From JALZHR01 sp036388475 (GTDB taxonomy: Bacteria; Acidobacteriota; Blastocatellia; Pyrinomonadales; Pyrinomonadaceae), in NCBI GenBank assembly GCA_036388475.1, contig DASVRT010000031.1, positions 18,017-82,016 of the forward strand: 64,000 nucleotides of DNA. Direction: 5' to 3'. This document shows, in pieces, positions 26,832 to 33,015 of the stretch. The notes under the pieces are model-generated. The model saw only the letters and a program-made list of their open reading frames with translations. It was not told where the DNA came from and did not search any database. Within the stretch, counting starts at the first letter, position 1. The number at the start of each line of letters is the position of its first letter. The position numbers and the translations under genes are program-made.

Positions 26832-26857
26832 GTCTCGAAAACGTCTCTTTTTGAAAC
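26832..26857 (+). repeat. Right copy of the 26-bp direct repeat
   Basis: The sequence starts GTCTCGAAAACGTC and ends TCTTTTTGAAAC. It differs from 25377-25402 at four positions. Within it, AACGT and ACGTT can form a small hairpin that may serve as a terminator between the convergent genes. Confidence 0.65.
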
Positions 26858-26873
26858 GTTGTGGCTCGCTTAA

Positions 26874-27365
26874 TTATTCAGCAAGAATCGAATAAACGTC
26901 GCGGCGCGCCTTGTTGACGATTTCGCTGATGCGTTTAACCGTTTTCTCGTCGCCGTCGCGCACGCCGTCCATCACCGCTGCACCGAGCTTCATCAAAGAT
27001 TTGCGTATTTCAAGCGCCTGCGCCATTTTAGGATTCGCTTCAAACCGCGTCTGACCACGTTCTTCAAGCAGTTTTAAGCCCTCTTCGGTAATCGTATAAA
27101 CTTTTTTGCTGTCAATCTGCTCGCCGGTCAGATAGCCGCCTTCTTCGAGCATCTGTAAAGTCGGGTAAACAGAGCCCGGTGAGGGACGATAACCGCCGCT
27201 TTGTTTTTCAAGCTCACTGATAATCTCGTAGCCGTGCCGCGGAGTTTCTTTCAAAATCTCCAGCAGATGAAACTTTATATCGCCTCGTCGCATTCGCATA
27301 AATTCACTCTTAAAACCGGAACCGCATCCTTCGCGCCCGAATTTAGAACTATGTCTTCCAAACAT
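26874..27365 (-). CDS. PadR-family transcriptional regulator
   Basis: A 163-residue repressor-type protein. The winged helix is clear from FHLLEILKETPRHGYEIISEL through PSPGSVYPTLQMLEEGGYLTGEQ (about residues 33-85). It is followed by the VYTITEEGLKLLEE strand and a C-terminal helical region (about 110-160) like PadR-s1/s2 dimerisation helices. GAGGT lies eight bases before the ATG. A 12-bp palindrome about 70 bases upstream is a candidate autoregulatory operator. The regulated transporter or enzyme is not evident nearby. Confidence 0.92.
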   Translation of the reverse strand: MFGRHSSKFGREGCGSGFKSEFMRMRRGDIKFHLLEILKETPRHGYEIISELEKQSGGYRPSPGSVYPTLQMLEEGGYLTGEQIDSKKVYTITEEGLKLLEERGQTRFEANPKMAQALEIRKSLMKLGAAVMDGVRDGDEKTVKRISEIVNKARRDVYSILAE

Positions 27366-27435
27366 TTATTTTTACCTCACTAATTTTTAATTTACAATGA
27401 AACAAACATTTCATCATAATATAACAATATGTATC

Positions 27436-27447
27436 ACGATATATCGT
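27436..27447. promoter_or_regulatory. Candidate PadR operator palindrome
   Basis: ACGATATATCGT is a perfect 12-bp palindrome in an A/T-rich promoter region 71 bases upstream of the padR-like start. PadR proteins usually bind A/T-rich dyads near their own promoter; the assignment is by position. Confidence 0.45.
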
Positions 27448-27570
27448 AATAGGTCAAGTAATAACATAGAAGCAAAGAAATTACTCAAAATAAAAAAGTT
27501 TATATAGTAAAAACACCCGTTTTTGCGACTGTAAATTAGAGCTTGAAAACGCCCCAAAAGTCACTCGTTT

Positions 27571-27614
27571 AAAGACATCTATAAAGATGTCTTTTTCTAT
27601 AGATGTCTTTTTCT
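27571..27614. terminator. Hairpin with duplicated 3' arm
   Basis: AAAGACATCT-ATAA-AGATGTCTTTTT is a terminator-like stem. The right arm is then duplicated (AGATGTCTTTTTCTAT then AGATGTCTTTTTCTGT). There is no gene immediately upstream, so its role is unclear. The rest of the 610-base gap 27366-27975 holds the palindrome at 27436, a tRNA-3'-end-like stretch near 27696-27722 and the sigma-54 promoter at 27914; no convincing gene was found. Confidence 0.55.
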
Positions 27615-27913
27615 GTGATTAGTGTGCCGAGCGCTAAGCTTTCAGATTGTGTTGAAAGAGTTATTATTTTTAGACACAGAGCGATGCCAAAAACGGCGGG
27701 CTTGGTTCCCTGGCTCAGCACCATTAATAAATGATTACGGCTTGTTTCGAACGACCAGCCTCTTTCTTTGACTGCCCAAATCCGTCGTTTATCATTCCAT
27801 ATCGTATATTCCGTAACCGATTTTGTCGCGCAATATAAATAAATAACTTTTCTTTCGGCGCTAAACCCGTTAAACTCCTAGCGTTGCAAAATTTCAAACT
27901 CTTTTTCAACTAA

Positions 27914-27928
27914 TGGCACAAGCTTTGC
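27914..27928 (+). promoter_or_regulatory. Sigma-54 (RpoN) promoter, full consensus match
   Basis: TGGCACAAGCTTTGC matches the TGGCAC-N5-TTGC consensus at every fixed position, with 12 bases between the G of GG and the G of GC. The expected start of transcription is near 27939, giving a leader of about 36 bases before the ATG at 27976. Confidence 0.75.
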
Positions 27929-27975
27929 TTTTATACTTCCCGGATGCGGCAAGCGTTCGCGAAGATTGAGGTCGT

Positions 27976-28590
27976 ATGAAAATTTTTAAGGATTTGACCA
28001 AAGTCTTTGTTTTTATCTTTTCGCTCTTTGTAATCTCGATTTCGGCGCAGACGCCAGACGACAGCATTTACACTTTGCAGGCGGGAACGACGATTCAAGT
28101 GAAAATGGACAACGAAATCAATTCCAGGGTTTCGAGCGCGGGCGACACTTTTACCGTTACGGTTTCCAAGCCGGTCATCGTTCGCGAAACGGAAATTCTT
28201 CCCATCGGAACGGTTATCGAAGGCAGAATAACGAACGTCAAACCGGCTTCGCTCGGCGGCGGTCACGGAAGCTTTGAAGTTAAATTTGAAACGCTTCGTT
28301 TAATAAACGGCGCAAAGCGTCCGATTGAAGCGGTTTTGATAAATCTGGAAAAGCCGAAAAGCTCGAACACGCGCAATATTGTATCGGTTATCGGCGGAAT
28401 GGCGCTCGGCGCATTAATCGGAACGGCGGCGAATAAGGAAAACGGCGCGCTGATCGGAGCGGGCATCGGAGCGGGCGCGGGAACGAGCGCGGCTTTGTTT
28501 CGAAAAGGAAAGGAAGCGCGCATCAAAACCGACGAGCAAATCGAGATTCGACTGAAAAGGGACGTAACTTTGCCGGTCGAGGATTATTGA
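27976..28590 (+). CDS. Secreted glycine-zipper protein, function unknown
   Basis: A 204-residue protein with a signal peptide (residues 1-24, ending ISAQ). A beta-rich domain (about 30-120) has the segment AGTTIQVKMDNEINSRVSSAGDTF, as in some conjugation/TrbI-like or envelope proteins. A glycine-zipper helix region follows at about 138-172 (GGMALGALIGTAA and GAGIGAGAGTSAAL), and the C-terminus is charged. The glycine zipper suggests insertion in or association with the envelope. It has a consensus sigma-54 promoter upstream. Confidence 0.75.
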   Translation: MKIFKDLTKVFVFIFSLFVISISAQTPDDSIYTLQAGTTIQVKMDNEINSRVSSAGDTFTVTVSKPVIVRETEILPIGTVIEGRITNVKPASLGGGHGSFEVKFETLRLINGAKRPIEAVLINLEKPKSSNTRNIVSVIGGMALGALIGTAANKENGALIGAGIGAGAGTSAALFRKGKEARIKTDEQIEIRLKRDVTLPVEDY

Positions 28591-28605
28591 AAAATTTTAA
28601 CGGGT

Positions 28606-28680
28606 TTGGTCACCGAGGCGAGAGCTAAACGCGACCAAGTAGAAACGGCTGAGGTGAAGGGGAGAGCGCGTCAGCCGTTT
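28606..28680 (+). other. Possible structured RNA element in a 3' region
   Basis: TTGGTC (28606-28611) can pair with GACCAA (28633-28638) around a GCGAGAGCTAAACGC loop. AAACGGCTGA (28643-28652) can pair with TCAGCCGTTT (28671-28680). The terminator at 28700 follows. Together they make three successive stems between the glycine-zipper gene and the convergent S74 gene. No known RNA family is recognised. Confidence 0.35.
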
Positions 28681-28699
28681 CTTAATTTGTATAAATGTT

Positions 28700-28743
28700 A
28701 AAAAAAGAATAGCGGCGAGTAATCTCGCCGCTATTCTTTTTTT
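28700..28743. terminator. Bidirectional intrinsic terminator
   Basis: A 20-bp perfect stem with loop TAAT and A/T-runs on both sides separates the convergent 27976 and 28764 genes. Confidence 0.92.
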
Positions 28744-28763
28744 ACCTATCAGGACAACCTAAT

Positions 28764-31277
28764 TTATTTCTGTTGATTGATAGCTTTTTCAATCGCCTGA
28801 AGGCGTTTTTCCATTTCGGTTTCTTTGGCTTTCAGCAGATTGATTTCGCCTTTCAGCTTTTCAATCTCCGCATTTTTTTCCTGCAATTGAGCGTCGAGTT
28901 CTTTGACCGCCGCGATGCTCACGCCCGCCAAATCCTGCACGCCGATTGAAGTATTGCCCGTGCCGAGCTGGAACTGCTCGAAGAAATCTTCCGCCATCGG
29001 ACCGATGTGCCGAACCTGCTGACCTTCCGAGATGTAATTCCACGAAGTAACCGGAATCTTGCGAAGTCTCGAAAGAACGTCGAAGCCTTCGACTTTCAAA
29101 AAGTTTTCTTTCGTAAAGCGGCTCGAAGTACAGTTGAAGACGCCCGAGCCAGCCGGAAGATTACAGCCCGTCGTGCCGCCCAGATTCGTGCGGAAGCGGA
29201 AACCGCCCGTCGCGCGGAAAGCGACTTCGTTGTTTGCCGTGTTTCTGAAAGTGTCAGCCGAAGCGGTCGCCGAGCCGTCGCTCCAGATGAACGTGCCGCT
29301 GAAACCGTTGTTCGTGGCGAATTTGCCGAGCGCGAACGAATGGTCCTGGTCAGCCGTCACGTTGTAACCGAGCGCGAAGGCAGCCAGACCGCGAATATTG
29401 AAAGTGTCGGGGTCGCATTTGCCGTTGATGAGCGGACCGCCGGACTTGGCATTATTACCGAGCGCGACGCCGTAAGTGTCGCAAACACGGTTGCCTGCGC
29501 CAGCCGAAAAGCCAGCCGCGCCTTTCACTTGGTTGCCGCTGCCGAAGACGATGCTGCTCGTGCTTTCGGCAAAGTTGGTATCGCCGAAAGCCAGTGCATA
29601 AAGACCGCTTGCCGTCGAGTTGCTGCCGCCCGCCCACGAGAAGAAGCCGACGTTCGCATCGTCCCATTCATTGTCGGCATAGCCGGAGCGAAACGCGCCT
29701 TTGTAGGTGTGCCACGAAGTGCGGTAGCCTTTGCCTTCCCACGGCGAAGTGCCGATACCGAGGTTGCCGGTGAACACAAAGCTGCCGTTCTGGAAAACTT
29801 TGAACCAAGCCGGCGTGTGTCCGCCCGGACCGCTGCAGCAGGTCGAACCGCCGCGCAGATTAATTATCGGAGCGGTGCCGTTGGCGTCGCCGACCGAAAG
29901 CTGTTCCGCGCCGGGAACGAATTTCACGAAGTTCGAGTCGGCGTAGATTTTATTGACCGCGTCGCCGGCGTTGACCGGATTGCCGACATTGGTAATAAGC
30001 GAGTTGTTCGCCGACAAACCGGCGCTGAAGATGTTGCTGCCGGACCAGACGTTCGCGCCGGTCAGGCGAGCCAGATTTGTCGAAACGCGGGCATCGCTAA
30101 TCAAGCCGCTCGTCGAAGGGTCGTTGACCGCCGTGATGATGCTCGTGCCGGTCATATTGCCGCCGCTGCCGCCGCCCGCAGTCGTCATAAACGTTCCGTC
30201 CGGGAAAATAAGTTTGCTGCCCGCGCCGCTGATTTTGATGTTGCCGTTGGCTTCGAATCTTTCGGTCGGATTGACCACGCCCGCGCCGACATTGCCGTTC
30301 GGAAGAACCGTGAAAAGCAGTGTTCCGTGTCCGAGATTGTTGGTGACGACGTTCGCCTTCGTATCTTTAACGATATAGAACGGCAGGTTGTCGCTGAAAA
30401 CGAAGCTTGAACCGCCCGTGCCGGTCGCGAGCGTCAAGCCGCCGCCCGTCGTCATCGAAGACGGCGTGGAGATTACGCTCAGGCTCGGCGTGATGCCCGA
30501 CGCGCCTTCCGCAAAACGCATTTCGGCGTTGGGCGAGGCGAGAACCGACAATTTAGCCGTCGGATTCGGATTACCGATGCCGACCAAACCCTGCGAGTTT
30601 TCGCTGATCGTCGAATCGCCGAGCGTTCCGGTCGCGTCCATCCACTTTGAAATCCGGTTCACCGTTCCCGTTCCGCCGATATTATCCGCAGTTTGATTGA
30701 CCACTTTGCCGCCGGTAAAGCTGCCTGACTTCAGAACCGTTCCGTCCGGGAAAACGACGCCGCTGACGGCAATCTGCCCGTTGTCGTCGCGTTTGACAAT
30801 CGCGCCGCCGACGTTATTCGAAGTTGCGTTATTTACCGCCCGGACGCTGTTGGAAATGTCGGTCGAAGTCTGTCCGCCGACGTTTTCGGCAGTGGTCGCC
30901 GTGTTTGCTTTAATCGCGTACGGCACGGAGTTAACTTTTTCGCGCGCTCTCGTTAAAGGCGCGTAAGCATCGTTTTCGGTTTTGCGGATACTGATTTCCA
31001 AATAACGGTCTTCGCCGTTAAAAGCTTTTTCGCCGAAATCCAGACCGGTTGAGAAAACGCCGTTTGTGACCAAAGTCTTGAGCTCGACGGTCGAGCCGAT
31101 CTGGTTGCCGCCTTCAGCCGCATCGTAAAGCTTAAATTGAAATTGATAATCGCCGTTTTCGACGACGCTCGTTTCGCTTAAGCGTCCCTGATAATTAATG
31201 ACGGAAGTCTGCCCGAAAGCCGAGCCCGCCGCGACAAATAAAAGAACCAGTAGAATTAAGACGGTATGTAATTTCAT
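28764..31277 (-). CDS. Large secreted protein with C-terminal S74 (endosialidase chaperone) domain
   Basis: An 837-residue protein from the ATG at 31277, which has GGGGAG upstream; a longer frame to 31328 is less likely. A signal peptide ends at SAFGQ. The N-terminal QTSVINYQGRLSET region is common in cell-surface proteins. The middle has head-domain-like repeats of the trimeric-adhesin or tail-fibre kind (ALAFGDTNFAES, SIVFGSGNQVKG, GVALGNNAKSGG). The C-terminus has SSRFTKENF, typical of the S74 intramolecular chaperone, ending in a coiled coil. S74 trimerises phage fibres and then cuts itself off. There are no phage genes nearby, so a surface fibre is more likely. Confidence 0.87.
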   Translation of the reverse strand: MKLHTVLILLVLLFVAAGSAFGQTSVINYQGRLSETSVVENGDYQFQFKLYDAAEGGNQIGSTVELKTLVTNGVFSTGLDFGEKAFNGEDRYLEISIRKTENDAYAPLTRAREKVNSVPYAIKANTATTAENVGGQTSTDISNSVRAVNNATSNNVGGAIVKRDDNGQIAVSGVVFPDGTVLKSGSFTGGKVVNQTADNIGGTGTVNRISKWMDATGTLGDSTISENSQGLVGIGNPNPTAKLSVLASPNAEMRFAEGASGITPSLSVISTPSSMTTGGGLTLATGTGGSSFVFSDNLPFYIVKDTKANVVTNNLGHGTLLFTVLPNGNVGAGVVNPTERFEANGNIKISGAGSKLIFPDGTFMTTAGGGSGGNMTGTSIITAVNDPSTSGLISDARVSTNLARLTGANVWSGSNIFSAGLSANNSLITNVGNPVNAGDAVNKIYADSNFVKFVPGAEQLSVGDANGTAPIINLRGGSTCCSGPGGHTPAWFKVFQNGSFVFTGNLGIGTSPWEGKGYRTSWHTYKGAFRSGYADNEWDDANVGFFSWAGGSNSTASGLYALAFGDTNFAESTSSIVFGSGNQVKGAAGFSAGAGNRVCDTYGVALGNNAKSGGPLINGKCDPDTFNIRGLAAFALGYNVTADQDHSFALGKFATNNGFSGTFIWSDGSATASADTFRNTANNEVAFRATGGFRFRTNLGGTTGCNLPAGSGVFNCTSSRFTKENFLKVEGFDVLSRLRKIPVTSWNYISEGQQVRHIGPMAEDFFEQFQLGTGNTSIGVQDLAGVSIAAVKELDAQLQEKNAEIEKLKGEINLLKAKETEMEKRLQAIEKAINQQK

Positions 31278-31510
31278 GATTTTCTCCCCAACTTTATGAC
31301 TTTGTATAAATAAAATTTTCGTCGTCAACGAAAAACTTCTACAAGCTAAGGCGTGAAAGATTTTAAAAAGGTGTCACCTCAGAAAAAAAATTTTGATTCG
31401 TATAAAAATTCGATAAATTTTTGAGAAAACCCGAATTTGCCGTTTGCCCTCAACCGTGACAAAATAACTTTTTATCAAACACAATTAATTTCAAACAGAG
31501 AGGAATAAAG

Positions 31511-32443
31511 ATGCTTAGACGTAATAAGGTGACGGTTGTCGGCGCGGGCAACGTCGGCGCGACCGCCGCGCATTGGATTGCCAGCAAGGAACTGGCGGAC
31601 GTGGTTTTGGTTGATATTGTCGAGGGAACGCCGCAGGGGAAATCCCTGGATTTGGCGCAAGCCGCGCCGATTGACGGCTTTGACGTAAAGCTCGTCGGCG
31701 CGAATTCGTATGAAGAAACCGCCGATTCCGACGTGGTTATCATCACCGCCGGACTGCCGCGAAAACCCGGAATGAGCCGCGACGATTTGCTGAAAACCAA
31801 TTCGGACATCGTCGGCAACGTCACCGACCAGGTTGCGAAATATTCGCCGAACGCTTTTATTATCGTGGTTTCCAACCCGCTCGACGCGATGACGCAGGTC
31901 GCGTTTAAACGCTCCGGTTTTCCGAAAAACCGCGTGATGGGAATGGCTGGCGTGCTGGATGCGGCGCGAATGCGCTGTTTTCTCGCCGAAGCTCTGAACG
32001 TTTCGGTCGAAAACGTGACGGCTTTCGTGCTCGGCGGACACGGCGACACGATGGTTCCGCTGCCGCGTTATTCGACCTGCGCGGGAATCCCGATTACCGA
32101 ACTGCTGACGAAAGAACAAATCGACGCCATCGTCAAGCGCACGGCAAACGGCGGCGCGGAAATCGTCGGCTTGCTGAAAACCGGCTCGGCTTATTACGCG
32201 CCGAGCTTGGGCGCGGTCGAAATGGCGGAAGCGATTTTGAAAGACAAAAAGAAAATTCTGCCGTGCGCCGTCTATCTCGAAGGCGAATACGGAATCAATA
32301 ACCTGTTCGTCGGCGTTCCCGTGAAACTCGGTCGCAACGGCATCGAGCAAATCATCGAAATTTCGTTGACCAGCGAAGAACGCGCCGCGCTCCAAAAATC
32401 AGCCGGCGCGGTGCAGGAACTGATTGACGTTCTCGGCATCTAG
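31511..32443 (+). CDS. mdh: Malate dehydrogenase
   Basis: A 310-residue NAD-dependent enzyme of the LDH-like malate dehydrogenase group, converting malate to oxaloacetate in the TCA cycle. The NAD-binding GAGNVG is at residues 11-16 with Asp35 for NAD. Substrate arginines Arg84 and Arg90 lie in GLPRKPGMSRDDLL, Asp150/Arg153 in LDAARMR, and the catalytic His177 in GGHGDT. Arg84 in the selectivity loop indicates malate rather than lactate. GAGAGGAATA precedes the ATG. It lies about 6.9 kb from sdhB, so the TCA genes are loosely grouped. Confidence 0.96.
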   Translation: MLRRNKVTVVGAGNVGATAAHWIASKELADVVLVDIVEGTPQGKSLDLAQAAPIDGFDVKLVGANSYEETADSDVVIITAGLPRKPGMSRDDLLKTNSDIVGNVTDQVAKYSPNAFIIVVSNPLDAMTQVAFKRSGFPKNRVMGMAGVLDAARMRCFLAEALNVSVENVTAFVLGGHGDTMVPLPRYSTCAGIPITELLTKEQIDAIVKRTANGGAEIVGLLKTGSAYYAPSLGAVEMAEAILKDKKKILPCAVYLEGEYGINNLFVGVPVKLGRNGIEQIIEISLTSEERAALQKSAGAVQELIDVLGI

Positions 32444-32445
32444 AA

Positions 32446-32543
32446 AAATGAAAAAGTGAAAAGGTGAAAAAATGAAAAAGTCCGGTGGTCGAGAAATAAC
32501 CAAATCTTTTTCATTTTTTTACTTTTAACCTTTTTCCCTTTTA
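32446..32543. repeat. 7/8-bp A-rich repeat with complementary T-rich partner
   Basis: Four to five GAAAAAGT/GAAAAAAT-like words after the mdh stop codon face a complementary CTTTTTCAT/TTTACTTTT block at 32503-32543. The long imperfect stem probably terminates mdh. The gap 32444-33015 also holds the sigma-54 promoters and the candidate small RNA listed separately. Confidence 0.65.
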
Positions 32544-32645
32544 TTTTGACCGATTCCGTCAAAATGAATTTCGAATTCTTTCATAATGACCTTCGCGGTT
32601 TTTGCCGAATATTTATAATTCTAAATATTTCAACATTTAACCGTT

Positions 32646-32660
32646 TGGCACGCGCTTTGT
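32646..32660 (+). promoter_or_regulatory. Sigma-54-like promoter of a candidate small RNA
   Basis: TGGCACGCGCTTTGT has a perfect -24 element and correct spacing, with TTGT in place of TTGC at -12. No open reading frame starts within the next 130 bases before a terminator. Confidence 0.6.
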
Positions 32661-32670
32661 TTAATAAACG

Positions 32671-32798
32671 GCAGGTCGATGTTCTCCGACATCGCTTGAA
32701 TTAATTGGATTTTACAAGTCAACACTTTCCCCAATAGGCTAACTGAAAACTGTTCGTTCTTCCCTTTGGCTGCACATAAATTGTGCAGCCTTTTTTTT
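32671..32798 (+). ncRNA. Candidate sigma-54-dependent small RNA
   Basis: This is the predicted transcript from the 32646 promoter to the terminator at 32768-32798. It contains a 5' hairpin (CGATGT at 32677-32682 with ACATCG at 32689-32694), an unpaired A/T-rich middle and a strong terminator hairpin. The only ATG frame is six codons long with no proper ribosome-binding site. The 5' limit is inferred from promoter geometry. Confidence 0.5.
32768..32798 (+). terminator. Intrinsic terminator of the candidate small RNA
   Basis: GGCTGCACA-TAAAT-TGTGCAGCC followed by eight T residues. No protein gene ends just upstream (mdh stops 325 bases before), which supports a separate transcript here. Confidence 0.88.
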
Positions 32799-32928
32799 CA
32801 TCTCAATCGGTCAAACTGACCGAGCCGAGTATTTCATTTTGATTACTTCTTATCATTCATTAATTTACACCTATTTTCACAACCTAATAAGTCGTTAGTT
32901 TCCAGCGATTTAGCTTTATTAAAAGATT

Positions 32929-32943
32929 TGGCACGTTCATTGC
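32929..32943 (+). promoter_or_regulatory. Sigma-54 (RpoN) promoter of the subtilase, full consensus match
   Basis: TGGCACGTTCATTGC matches the -24/-12 consensus at every fixed position with exact spacing. Transcription should start near 32954, about 62 bases before the ATG at 33016. Confidence 0.78.
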
Positions 32944-33015
32944 CAATAGGTTCGCGACCGATTGCGGCTATTTCCGCATCTGCAAAAATTTCTTCCCTTT
33001 AAAAGGTAACTTAAA

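Noticed and set aside
27696..27722. Second tRNA or tRNA fragment (GGTTCCCTGGCTCAGCACCA)
   Set aside because: It resembles only a T-arm and 3' end. No acceptor 5' strand, D-arm or anticodon arm can be built upstream. Kept only as a possible attachment remnant.
27724..27909. 61-residue minus-strand frame
   Set aside because: No ribosome-binding site, no conserved-looking motif, and it lies in an A/T-rich regulatory interval.
29007..30410. 467-residue frame opposite the S74 protein
   Set aside because: Arg/Ala-rich shadow of the real minus-strand gene, without start signal or recognisable domain. Similar long shadows oppose atpD (49811-51172) and the histidine kinase (59794-61224).
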